From contig NMRA01000005.1 of assembly GCA_002633005.1 (NCBI GenBank), positions 1,019,001-1,066,523 of the forward strand: DNA of 47,523 bases, in the 5' to 3' direction. Made by a program: the position numbers and the translations under genes. This DNA is from Phoronis australis. Its lineage: Eukaryota; Phoronida; Phoronidae. Under the pieces are notes generated by a model, which saw only the letters and a list, made by a program, of their open reading frames with translations, was not told the origin of the DNA and did not search any database. Positions 32,501 through 42,046 of the stretch are shown here, one piece after another (the stretch's first letter is position 1; each line of letters opens with the position of its first letter).

Positions 32501-34622
32501 TTTGAACTAAAATAGCCCAGAAACTACGATTGTGATCGCACCTTTTTCTTATTAGAAACCTGAGCGACATCAAAATGAAACACTTATTAAAGAAAAAAAT
32601 GTTAAAATATGATTGAAGTACAGAGTCAAACTCCAGGAAAAGATTTAAGACCGACATCAGAAAACCAGTGAACCACTAAATATGATTAAAGCCCCGAAAA
32701 AATAAACCAGTCATAAGAGAACGTGCAACGAAATTAATCTGTTTAAAGTTTTACAATGAACCATCAATTTGATTAGAAGTGGGCTTATAGTAACCGAGAT
32801 AAGTTTCACATTTTCTCCACTACCTTGGTGACTCTCACCTTGTTTTGCAGCTTTGTAGTACGCAAAGACCAAACAAAATACAACAACAATTATCAATCAG
32901 TAAATTAAAATTTTGTCGTACCCTCTCAATAAATAATTATTGTTCCTCGAATGTCAGTGTTCGAGGACGAACCTAGGACTGCCGGTGGGAAGGACGGACG
33001 GAAAATGGGGAGCGAGACACTCAGGCGAAAATTTGAAAGCATAGATCGTTTAGCAAGAAGGGCGGATACAGGAATGCAAAAGGAAGAGAGGGACGTATAA
33101 AATAGGGAAACTGAAGGACTTGGCTTGTAGTAAAAAGGGCGGGGTTCTTATAGCAAGGGCGAGGTTGTCCTCGGAAGTACGGAGATTTATGGAAACGGCT
33201 GTAAATGGTAGGGTGGGTGTGTAGGGGGGTGTCGCTGATGTCAAGGGATTAAGTCGGATTGTAACGAGAAAAACGGGGATAGTTTGTAAATTGAGAGGAC
33301 GGTGCTGCTGAGTGGAAAAAATTTTTTAATAGACATTTGGGATTGCGAAGCCAACGTCGCAACCTGGTCTGACAGCGTAATTCTCTGATTTATTAACACA
33401 ACATCAAAACCTGCAATGAATACGCTCATGTTTTTGAAGCGGGCTGTCATCATTGATTTTTGAGCGACCGTGACGACAAAGTGTACATTTACTACGTAAG
33501 CCAACACAAGCGAGTATTATTGGTTGCGAGCCGACCGTAGAGCGACGTCTCTCATGAAAGTACAAAGTGTTGGCCTACAGTTATTAACATTTGACAGGCG
33601 ATAGTTTCGATGCACGTGTTTCAGTTTCTAGTGTAGCAATATTGGCCTACCTCGACTTATCTTAACACTCCGCTTTCCACGACCACCGCTGACCGGCCAT
33701 ATGCGTCAGTACTGTACATAGCTTCTCCCTCTCGAGACTCGTACGGTGACTCTACTTCGCAGCACACGAGTTGAACAACAGAACAAGCTCAACGTGCGGG
33801 ATCGGACTCGTCTTTTGAATGAGCTGAGGCCAACAATACTTTCGTTTCACTATGAAACTATTTGGTGACAGAGGTGCTGAAATTAAGCTGTGGAAGCATT
33901 TTCAGAACTCGGGCAGTTGACGCCAACTCTTCAACCCCTGGGGATCACTGACTCTTCCTTATAACTGGAAGATGCGGCAGATGTTGTTCTGGGGAGGCAC
34001 TTTGATTTGCAGGCTTTGCCTAGAGATGACCACTGAGACAAGTGAAAGTTGTTATGAATGTAACTGGAGGACGCTCACCGAACACTGATTTGGTTCACTG
34101 AATCCCAAGCACCAAGGACATAGAAATGTGGCTGACCTGTCATGGCTATACGGACCTTTATTGTCGCCCCAATGAGGAATCTGTAGTAAGAAGTAATCCT
34201 GCTGTGGGCATTTGTTGTGTGGAATCACTCGGTCCTACATCGCACTTGCCAACTGCCACGCTCTTGGAAATCGTACTTTGTTTTGCATTTTGAAGATTTG
34301 CCGCGCGTCCCTACATGCCATCAAAATTTCCCACTACGGTACAAGGGGAAATTGGCTTATCATCAGGTATTATTATTACTTATTCCCTATTTTCCCGTTC
34401 GCGCACCCAGCCTATGAAAATACAGGGGGGGCTCGAATTTTTCAGTACGTGGACCTTTTACTGAAGAAACGGGGATTTAAAAACGGGGTTCTACGTTCAG
34501 ACCTATGAATTGTGCATTCGCGCCGGTTTCCAGTGGACTTTTGTCCCGTTTTCCCTCTCTTTTTTGTTTCTCTGAAGCGGACCTTTTGCCCACTTCGGCA
34601 AATGGGGGGCTCATTCGTCATT

Positions 34623-34892
34623 TGTTTAATGATGTTCACTGTATGATTTATGATTTGATGCGAGTTTGTCAGGGTTTTTACTTTATGAACATTTTAATGG
34701 ATGGAATCTTACGAAGTTGTATAAATTTTAATTTTTTAAACATTGTATTCAGTGTAATTTCAGTTCCTTTCAAGCGATATTTAAGTTTACACAGTTTTTG
34801 TGCTACGTATTAATTTTGATTTTAATATTTTAAATGTTGTAGAAACGTGTACTAACTTTGCCAAGAATACAATGAAGATTTGGCCTCGCACA
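34623..34892 (+). repeat. BEL/Pao 5' LTR (recognisable part)
   Basis: TGTTTAATGA, ATGATTTGATGCG, TTGTCAG, TGGATGGAATCT and CAAGCGATATTTAA occur in the same order in the 3' copy at 38271-38543. The match ends near GCACAAA in both. Confidence 0.75.
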
Positions 34893-35196
34893 AAAATAAC
34901 TTCAATTCCCTCAACGGCATATAACCTGACGATCTGCCCGATCAATAACAAAGTAAAGATATCTGAAGCCCAGACCGAACAACTTTGTGAAAGTGAACCG
35001 AAAGGTGTCGATGAGTTGACAATCGGCATACCACAACAAAATGATGCAATGCTGTGAATTCAAGTAATGAAGAAATTGGTTGAGCACGCGCAAAGTATCG
35101 CTGAAGAAATTGACTAAAAATAAAAAGCGAGAACAGTTACTACAACTGATAAGGAACCCTTCAAGAAGCTAACGCTCATTCTGACACAATAGATCA

Positions 35197-35283
35197 CTGG
35201 CTTTGATAGAGATAGTTTTTTAAGAACTGTCTCTATCAAAGCCAGATGTTAACGATGTGCTTAAAAGCACATCGTTAACATCT
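35197..35283. repeat. Two consecutive near-perfect palindromes inside the gag remnant
   Basis: Palindrome 1 has 21-bp arms (35197-35217 and 35225-35245, one mismatch). Palindrome 2 has perfect 19-bp arms (35244-35262 and 35265-35283) around a 2-base centre in the context CTTAAAAG. They share two bases. They look like local inverted duplications formed after the element died. Confidence 0.9.
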
Positions 35284-35299
35284 GTTAACATTGCCGAAA

Positions 35300-35850
35300 C
35301 TCTCACTGCCCTCGTTTCGTGGAGACCCAACGGAGTATTTCGCATTTACTAATGCGTTCGAGTCTCAGATAGAACGAAGACTGAGTAAAGACATTGATAA
35401 GTCGTATTACCTTGGGCAGTGTACGCCATGAGATAGTGAAAAAGTTGAACCTAGCAGGTGGCAAGAGACGTATAAAGTTATCGACTCAGTCTCAGGGTGC
35501 CAAAATTCAGTGAAACTGTAGTGTACAGTCTGGATATCTTCGACGTGAGTGAAAGCACTGTGACCAATATATCCTCCGTTTCCTTCTGTTACCAAACTCC
35601 CAGTGTCAGTGAATGACAAGCCTACTTTCGCAGATCTTCTTCGTTGGAGCCATTTGCGAGAAATTGCCAGACATACCCTGTGAGGTAGGATTGACTTATT
35701 GGCAACGACAACGATGATGCATTAGTTCCATTAGAGGTAAAACACGGAGAAGGTGAAGTCCTTACGCAGTTCGCACCGTACTTGGTTGTGTGATAAATGG
35801 ACCCTTGGGAACTTCTGGATGTTCAAGCTATACAGGTAATTTGATAAAAA
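35300..35850 (+). pseudogene. BEL/Pao gag and protease remnants
   Basis: Around 35310-35420 the frame reads FRGDPTEYFAFTNAF and SQIERRLSKDIDKSYYLG, the gag signature of the family after small frame corrections. Around 35630-35830 pieces such as LLRWSHLREIA, PCEVGLTYW and YAVRTVLGCVINGPLGTS fit the Pao aspartic protease region. The stretch contains frameshifts and stops. Confidence 0.65.
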
Positions 35851-35919
35851 TTGATGAACTTAAAGCAACCAATTGCTTTGATGGCTGATGCAATGTTTGA
35901 AGCAGTGTTTGATGAGGTA

Positions 35920-36675
35920 CTTGCCCTCCAGAACCCCGAGATGCACTACCTTACCTGTGGTGGCCAAGCGAAATGAGAGATGAAGAATCAGAGGTATACT
36001 ATATCGTTATCGTATCTGTTTATTTTGAGCTGTGTGTTCTTCATCCGGCTGTAATTTTGCATTGAGGCACACTGCTGATGAATTTGGCTCTGTATATGGT
36101 CATGATATTGTAAATACCGTTAATAATAACTTTTACGTGTATGATTGCCTAAAATCTGCACCTACTAAAGAAGATGCTATCTGTTTTGCCCTACACCTTC
36201 GGAAGCTTTTGAAGAAAGGAGATTTCAGCTTGTCTAAATGGGTTTCATATAGTCCCTCTGTTATTAATCAACTACAGTCAAAGACATGTGCTTAGATGCC
36301 CCTCGATTTGAGCATGCATTGGGCGTAGAGTGGAACATCGAAAATGACTGCTCAAAGATCAACCTCTTACACGTCGTATCATTTTGTCCGTCATGAGCTC
36401 GGTGTACGACCACTTAGGACTTGTCGTACCTGCAATCTTGCCAGCGAAACTCATATTGCAGGACCTATGCAAAGCCAAGTTTTAACTGTCATCCCAACTT
36501 AAAAGTTGGGATGACAGTGCCCCCAGCAAACAAGCAGCTCCATGGAGTGAGTGGGTTAGCAATCTGTCCAAGCTGTCAAATCTGCATGTCAATCGTTATT
36601 TCAAACCAGTTGATTTTGGCAAGATTGTATCCACGCAGCTGCACATATTTTCAGTTGCTTCGCAGTCCGGCATGA
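35920..36675 (+). pseudogene. BEL/Pao reverse transcriptase remnant
   Basis: The remnant begins with YLWWP near 35950 and continues with SSSGCNFALRHTADEFG (36035 onward). The catalytic box YVDD reads YVYD, so one metal-binding Asp is lost. Further on are LKSAPTKEDAI, FSLSKWVS, then [18 protein letters not shown] and WSEWVSNLSKLSNLHV. The order fits the RT connection domain. Frameshifts, missing upstream RT and the palindrome at 36485-36518 show that it is dead. Confidence 0.75.
36485..36518. repeat. Perfect 16-bp palindrome inside the RT remnant
   Basis: Arms 36485-36500 and 36503-36518 are exact reverse complements around a 2-base centre (context CTTAAAAG). The right arm is the ordinary Pao sequence for LGWDDS. 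The left arm is an inverted copy of it inserted into the reading frame. Confidence 0.9.
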
Positions 36676-38010
36676 CGGATCTCAAAGTAATTAATGTGTC
36701 ATTTGTGATGGAAAATCTAGATTAGCCCCTTTAAAGACAACCACAAGTGCAAGGTTGGAATTGTCAGCTGCAGTTACTGCGGTGAAACTGTATCAACACA
36801 ATCGTGAAGAGTTGAGCTGGACCTCAACGATGTTGTTTTGGACTGATAGCACAACCGTGTTGAAATACATCCAAATGAAAATAAGCGATTCCTAACGTTC
36901 GTAGGAAACAGTTTCTTTCATCAGGCAAAATACACAGCTAGATAACTAGGAGATGTGTAAACCGTGCTGACGATGCCTCACGCGGTCTGTCTGCTGGGGA
37001 GCCGCAGTTCAAGTAGCAGATGGCTAACGGGACTGGGTTTCTGGCGGAAACCAGTATATTCAGTAGAGACTCTTCTTCAAGGTTCTTAGTGACAGCTAAA
37101 GAGAACAGTAAGTTGGATCTTGAGATTCAAAAAATTCCTAATCGACAAGGTGAGAAATCAAGCAGCGAAAGCTTTCGATAAGCAATTTTTAGCTGTGAAT
37201 GAGTAAAAATCAGCCGTGTTAACCATTGGGAGTTAGTGTTTTGCGACAGAAATTGCAGCTTGTCAAAATGGTGACGTTAATGTATGCAAGCCTAGTAGCT
37301 GTTTACAGGCTTAGCCCAGTTATATGCAAGGTTTATTGCGTATCAGCGGTCGAATGATGTCACAAAACATCAGATCATCTTGCTCAAAAATCACCACATA
37401 TCCGATTTGATTGTAAAGTATAACCATGAATGCTCGACATTGTGGTCGACATTATGTGCTCTCTAAGCTGGGAGATTTTTTTTTGATTATTCAAGCTAGA
37501 GTTGACTACTGAGAATTTGCTTTAGTTGCAAACCGTACTTCGTCATGCACCGAGAGAGACCGTTCAAGTGTGGAATCAGTCGACAGTTCACGTGAAATCC
37601 AATGGAAGTTTATTACGCCATATGCATCACACCATGGTGATGTACCGGAATGTTGCATTCGTTCTATTAGAATGCTGTTAAACGCCCTACTCAATGAACA
37701 AACTCTCAGTGATGAAAGTTTAGTAAGTCGTTTATATGTGAGATAGAGTGTATTCTAAATGGTTGACCTGTGACCCTACTCTCAGAGGATCCTAATGATT
37801 TATCGGTGTCAACCCCTAATGATTTGTTATTGTTAAGAGGCACCTGTTGTGTGCCACCTGGCGTTTTCAAGAAGGCCGATGCCTACTCCATCCATAGGCG
37901 GCGACGAATTCAGTATTTAGCTGACCTATTTTGGAAACGTTGTCTTTCTGAATATTTATCATTTATGCAATTAAGACAAAAATGGGATAAGGACTATCCA
38001 ACTTTTTAGT
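36676..38010 (+). pseudogene. BEL/Pao RNase H and integrase remnants
   Basis: RNase H pieces are SFVMENLD-like text, RLELSAAVTAV (near 36755), LFWTDSTTVLKYI (near 36835) and DDASRG-like text (near 36975). Integrase pieces follow: HHISDLIV (near 37390), IQWKFITPYASHHG (near 37600), then SILNG-like text and NDLLLLRG, and RRRIQYLADLFWKRCLSEYL (near 37900), the usual C-terminal end. Several stops and shifts separate them. Confidence 0.75.
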
Positions 38011-38270
38011 CATGGGCCTTGTCTTAGTGATTGACCACCAGTTATCTAGAAATTATTGGCCACTTGGTGGAATTACTATAACTGGACTGGTCAGTTCAGT
38101 TGAGGTCAGAGCCAAAAATGAACCAGTGAAACGACCGATTAACAAACTTATTCCTCTATTGAGTGATTAACTTAGTTGTTATTTGTGTTTGATTGTTTGT
38201 AAATTGCACCCTATGTTTGCAATTTAGGAGCCGGTTTATGTATAATTGCGCTTAGCGCGAGTCTTTGTTT

Positions 38271-38543
38271 TGTTTAATGACGTCTTGCATCATCTATGAT
38301 TTGATGCGCGTTTGTCAGCGTCTTTACTCTAAGAACACTTCAGTGGATGGAATCTCACGCAGTTGTAAGTTTTGTTTTAGTTTTTCTTTTAAACGTAGTA
38401 TTTAATGTAATTTCAATTACATTCAAGCGATATTTAATCTTACTCACTTAACGTATTCCTATGGACTTGAATTTAGTATTTTAAATTTTGTAGAAATGTG
38501 TACTCACGATGCCAACAATTTAGTAAAGACTTGGCCACGCACA
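38271..38543 (+). repeat. BEL/Pao 3' LTR (recognisable part)
   Basis: It is related to 34623-34892 along its length. The true LTR may start further left, near 38234 after a GGAGCCGG that could be the end of the polypurine region. Confidence 0.7.
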
Positions 38544-39735
38544 AACGTGATGTAGCCTATGGAGCTACGGGCAAACGCTCTAAGAAAGCTCATGGTTGAC
38601 AACTATGTTCACGAGGAGGGTCTCATGAGTTTTAAATCAGGGGCTTTATGAAATGGGCCCGATCTATGGTGAGCGCACGTACGATGCAGTCCAGACATCG
38701 GACCGCCTGCAATTTTCCGTTTTCCTATAACAACACCGCCTCCATTCAATTTAATTCTCGCTAACCACTCGGTTCATTCTCGACCGAGGGTTCGTCTTTC
38801 CAATTTTGGGATTCGTCCTTCTCGTTGGAAAGCCCGTCCTTCCCATTGGATTATTAATTTGTCCTTCACATCGATAGTCCGAACTTCTTATTGGATGAAC
38901 AAGTCTGATGAAATTCACTTGCTAATATTATACAATTGATGACTTCACTTTTTGTTTGACGTCAGATTCGTAATACCACAGCGGACTCGTCGGTGAAGTT
39001 AACAATCGATATCCATAGACGTGGCGGTCTGTTAGCACTGTCCCTGTCGTGAATAGTTTTGGGTGACGTATTAACACTGCAATTATAGAAGCATCAAATT
39101 TGTCACAGACATAATATTTGGGCCTCAGTGCTTTACTAAAATGTAGTGAGTTAACGGCGTTTTTACATCGTATCTAAACGAAAGTGGAAGTCTCCGTTTA
39201 GGCTCTGAGTGAAAAAATGAAATCCATTTTTATCTATTATAGATCATAGGTTCCACGATTTCAAATATTTAAGCGTGTAACAAATTCTGTAGGTGTTGAA
39301 AGGCTAAGAAAACATGTTTACACAAGTCAACAAGTTATTGGTTGTCATTTGTTGACGTCAGCTGCATGAGTTCATTAAACATACATTTCGCTCTGTTCAG
39401 CTGGTAAAATGAAAATTGAATTACAAGTTTTACTCTTATCAAATCGGCCTCATATTATTCTTTACCGTGATAGGATTATATTTCCGTTACCAGCTCAGGT
39501 CACAGGTCATGCAGCGTACGCCATTTTCGAATTCACAATTTTAGGGTTGGCCAAGCCTAATAAAGTCTGAAATACCTTCTTGAGTCCCGATGAGAATTGT
39601 ACAGTAGGCAGTACAGACGTGTTGTTTACGCTGTTGATGTCGCTGATCCAAAGTCGTGAACGACCTTTACATGGTTTGTCAATAAAATTTTGGAATTGTT
39701 CAAGACATTGAAGTATCTGTCCTTTCTGTTATTAG
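38544..39735. other. Intergenic stretch between the retrotransposon and the WSC-kringle gene
   Basis: No gene is recognised. A copy of dispersed repeat B lies at 39431-39560. The promoter of the WSC-kringle gene and any untranslated first exon would be expected here, but I cannot place them. Confidence 0.4.
39431..39560. repeat. Dispersed repeat B, copy 3
   Basis: The blocks AAATCGG, TTACCGTGATAGG, TATTTCCGTTA and TTAGGGTTGGCCAA are shared with 14359-14460 in the same order. The copy lies about 230 bases upstream of the WSC-kringle start codon. Confidence 0.5.
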
Positions 39736-39792
39736 GTCAAGTCGCCTTTGATTACCACTGGAATCAAATTGACTTAAACTGTGTTGATAAAC
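39736..39792 (+). other. Possible 5'UTR start of the WSC-kringle gene (splice acceptor)
   Basis: A pyrimidine-rich acceptor, CCTTTCTGTTATTAG, ends at 39735. In-frame TAA at 39775-39777 precedes the ATG, so the coding frame does not extend upstream. A 5'UTR intron is plausible but not proven. Confidence 0.35.
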
Positions 39793-41391
39793 ATGGGACT
39801 CCACAAATACCAACGACAGAAATGTCTTGGGTTAGTTGCCGTCTTTTGCTCGTTGATAGCAGCGACAACTTCGGTGCCGGATTGTTATGTTGATACAGGC
39901 GACCCAAACGCGTTGGCACACAAGAAGCACACATCCGTCACCAACACGCTGAAAATGTGCCAGTACGTCTGTGGTTTGGACGGCTATGTGTACGCTGGCG
40001 TTGAAAACGGAAAAGATTGTTTTTGTGGAGACCAGATTCATGGTACAAAGGTGAAGGATGACCAGGACTGCAAGACTATGAAATGCCCCGGTGATCCAAA
40101 TGAGATATGCGGCGGAAATGGAAGAATTTGGATAGTTCTAAGCACGCACGAGGTGCCATCTTGCTTTCAAGTTAAAGTGAGCACAGAAAAGTTCTCAGTG
40201 AAAGCGTATGAGGACACCAAAAGTAATACGCACGAAAAATGTCAGATGAGATGCGGCCATTTGGGATACATTTATGCAGCAGTTCAAAATGGGGTTAACT
40301 GCCATTGCTTTAACGCGTTCACGGAGTCGGAGGTTCGTCCTGCAGCAGTCACACAGTGTAACAAAGTTTGTTCCGGCAACAAGAAACAAAACTGTGGCGG
40401 CCTCAATCACAAGTGGATCATGCCCTCATCCAGCAGCCCTGACCGAAACTGTATAACGTATCAAAGTAGCACAGGTTACAAAGGAAAATTGTCCGTTTCC
40501 GAGTCAAACAGAAAATGCCTGTCGTGGACGCAAGTGCTAGAAAAAAATAAAAAATTGGTTGATGAGTTCATATCTCGTAGGATTGCCTCACTGACGGAGG
40601 AGGAGAAGACATCGGGATATTGTCGAAATTTTGACAAAAGTTTGAATGGTCCGTGGTGTTTTATTGACTTGAAGGGCACGCGAGAAGACTGTTATGTACC
40701 GATATGCAAATCAGTCGAGCCTGGGGTGAACTGCTTAATTCAATCGTCGTCGGCTTACACAGGTACACAGGACATATCTAAGCGGGGTAAAGAGTGTATG
40801 GTATGGAATAAGGTGAAGAAAGACGATTACAAAGATGTTATTAATTCGTGGAATGAAAAGGATAAAAGCAGCAATTATTGTAGGAGCTTGAAAGGCCAGA
40901 AACCTGGCTGTTACATCGAAGTTAACGGCGATGTTTTTGTGGATGAATGCGATATAGCCGAGTGCAGTGAAGCGCTGTCAAGTAATACCTGTATGAGTAG
41001 CTACGATGACACTTGCCTTGCCCACCAACATATAACCTGTCTGAAATACGAGGATGGTTTTGAGTACATCGGTTCCATGTCGAAGTCTGCCACAGGTAGA
41101 CACTGTTTACCCTGGAGCCACGAGGCGGTTCAGGTCGACCTGCATAAAAGTAAAGCAATGTGGCAAGAATACCACAAATGGCCCAAGTCCGTGCAGAAAT
41201 CCAACCTGTGCCGTAATCCCGATAGAATTGAGCTTGGGCCGTGGTGCTATGTTTCTCCGGGTTACCGAGAATTGTGCCACATTGAGATCTGCGCTGGAGC
41301 TCCCGTCGTAAGAAAAACCGCTCCTGCTGTGGGAGAAGTCGCAAAAAAGACGGATGTGACCAATAAAGAAACAGAAGTTGGAAGGAAGTGA
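39793..41391 (+). CDS. Secreted WSC-WSC-kringle-kringle-kringle protein, intronless
   Basis: The 532-aa protein starts with a signal peptide (about 1-27; hydrophobic CLGLVAVFCSLIAATTS). Two WSC domains follow (about 31-116 and 124-210), each with eight cysteines and the CFCG/CHCF and C-GG patterns. Three kringle domains follow (220-305, 314-391, 416-500), each with six cysteines in canonical order. Kringles 1 and 3 have GPWC; kringle 2 has KPGC instead. The linker 392-415 carries an extra cysteine pair (C400, C408). The C-terminus is a short Lys/Val/Thr-rich tail with no membrane anchor. WSC domains bind glycans in other proteins. Kremen combines kringle, WSC and CUB in the opposite order and acts in Wnt signalling; this protein lacks CUB and a membrane segment, so no Kremen role is claimed. 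The ATG at 39793 is preceded by an in-frame stop and leads directly into the signal peptide; a GTG four codons earlier is not a eukaryotic start. The lack of introns in an intron-rich locus is notable. Confidence 0.9.
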   Translation: MGLHKYQRQKCLGLVAVFCSLIAATTSVPDCYVDTGDPNALAHKKHTSVTNTLKMCQYVCGLDGYVYAGVENGKDCFCGDQIHGTKVKDDQDCKTMKCPGDPNEICGGNGRIWIVLSTHEVPSCFQVKVSTEKFSVKAYEDTKSNTHEKCQMRCGHLGYIYAAVQNGVNCHCFNAFTESEVRPAAVTQCNKVCSGNKKQNCGGLNHKWIMPSSSSPDRNCITYQSSTGYKGKLSVSESNRKCLSWTQVLEKNKKLVDEFISRRIASLTEEEKTSGYCRNFDKSLNGPWCFIDLKGTREDCYVPICKSVEPGVNCLIQSSSAYTGTQDISKRGKECMVWNKVKKDDYKDVINSWNEKDKSSNYCRSLKGQKPGCYIEVNGDVFVDECDIAECSEALSSNTCMSSYDDTCLAHQHITCLKYEDGFEYIGSMSKSATGRHCLPWSHEAVQVDLHKSKAMWQEYHKWPKSVQKSNLCRNPDRIELGPWCYVSPGYRELCHIEICAGAPVVRKTAPAVGEVAKKTDVTNKETEVGRK

Positions 41392-41847
41392 ACGTCATTG
41401 GGACAGCAGATGCTTTGCCCGAACCAATTCCCGGAACAAAACATTTTTTCTGTTGCTCAAAATTGCTTTCGATGTAATTTGGAGTTACGTCGAACATTGT
41501 AGAATTCACTTTTTGATAGTTGAAAACTCGGTGAATCTCAATTTTGTGATCGTTGTTTTCGTCGTCTTTCGCATAGCATGAATTTATTTCAGCCGGCGTC
41601 CGTCTAATATTCGATACGTTTGTAAAGTAAAGATGTCGCACTAGCGCCAGGTCGTGTCCTCCAGCAGTCTCTTTATAGCAAAGTCTAAGGAGACACGCGT
41701 TTCGATGTGTTCGGAAATGCAATTCAACTCACGCGACATTTTAATATTATGTGGGACCTGAGTATGAAAAATGTCCAAATTTAGAGAATGTCGGAACATC
41801 ATATTTCAGAAATGAGAGGCCAATTGGATTCGTTTTGAAACTTTTTG

Positions 41848-42046
41848 ATGTAGAATATAAATAGGTAAATAAAACAACAAGAATGGATCAACTGAAATGT
41901 TCGGATATAATAACGTCCTTTGTCAACAAGTAAAATCAAACGCTATATGACAATTTAAGATGTGGCGTTGACAAAGGACGTTATTATATCCGAAAATTTC
42001 AGTTGATCCATTCTTGTTGTTTTATTTACCTATTTATATTCTACAT
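41848..42046. repeat. Near-perfect inverted repeat with 80-bp arms
   Basis: The arms 41848-41927 and 41967-42046 are reverse complements with one mismatch, around a 39-base loop. Transcribed RNA would form a long hairpin. The structure lies 456 bases downstream of the WSC-kringle stop and within dispersed repeat A. Confidence 0.95.
41868..41873 (+). terminator. Candidate poly(A) signal of the WSC-kringle gene
   Basis: An AATAAA lies 477 bases after the stop, inside the left arm of the large inverted repeat. No earlier good hexamer was noticed between the stop and this point. Confidence 0.4.

Larger units (their letters stand above)
31401..34622. other. Intergenic region between RBM15 and the BEL/Pao element
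   Basis: Apart from the hAT-derived element at 32047-32500, I see no gene or recognisable repeat here. The open frames (maximum about 100 aa) have no domain. The block 34400-34620 has several GGGG and TTTTTGT stretches and abuts the recognisable left edge of the 5' LTR; it may belong to a truncated or inserted element. Confidence 0.4.
34623..38543 (+). mobile_element. Decayed BEL/Pao LTR retrotransposon
   Basis: Two related LTR-like ends (34623-34892 and 38271-38543) flank pieces of gag, protease, reverse transcriptase, RNase H and integrase in the order and style of BEL/Pao elements, all on the + strand. Every domain is broken by stops or frameshifts, part of the RT is missing, and LTRs differ at roughly a fifth to a quarter of positions by eye. 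This is an old, inactive copy. The exact LTR left edge is unclear: the 3' copy may begin at about 38234, after GGAGCCGG, while the 5' copy looks truncated. Confidence 0.85.

Noticed and set aside
33050-33507. Minus-strand frames of 64 and 88 aa
   Set aside because: No domain, no splice context and composition as expected by chance.
39781-39792. Upstream GTG extension of the WSC-kringle frame
   Set aside because: GTG is not a standard eukaryotic start. The ATG at 39793 follows an in-frame stop and leads directly into the signal peptide.
40922-41722. 266-aa open frame on the - strand
   Set aside because: It lies mostly antisense to the kringle region of the WSC-kringle gene, has no domain or plausible composition, and the + strand frame has full cysteine patterns and a signal peptide.
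41848-42046. microRNA precursor
   Set aside because: The 80-bp, almost perfect stem is much longer and more perfect than an animal pre-miRNA; a transposon-like or hairpin-siRNA structure fits better.
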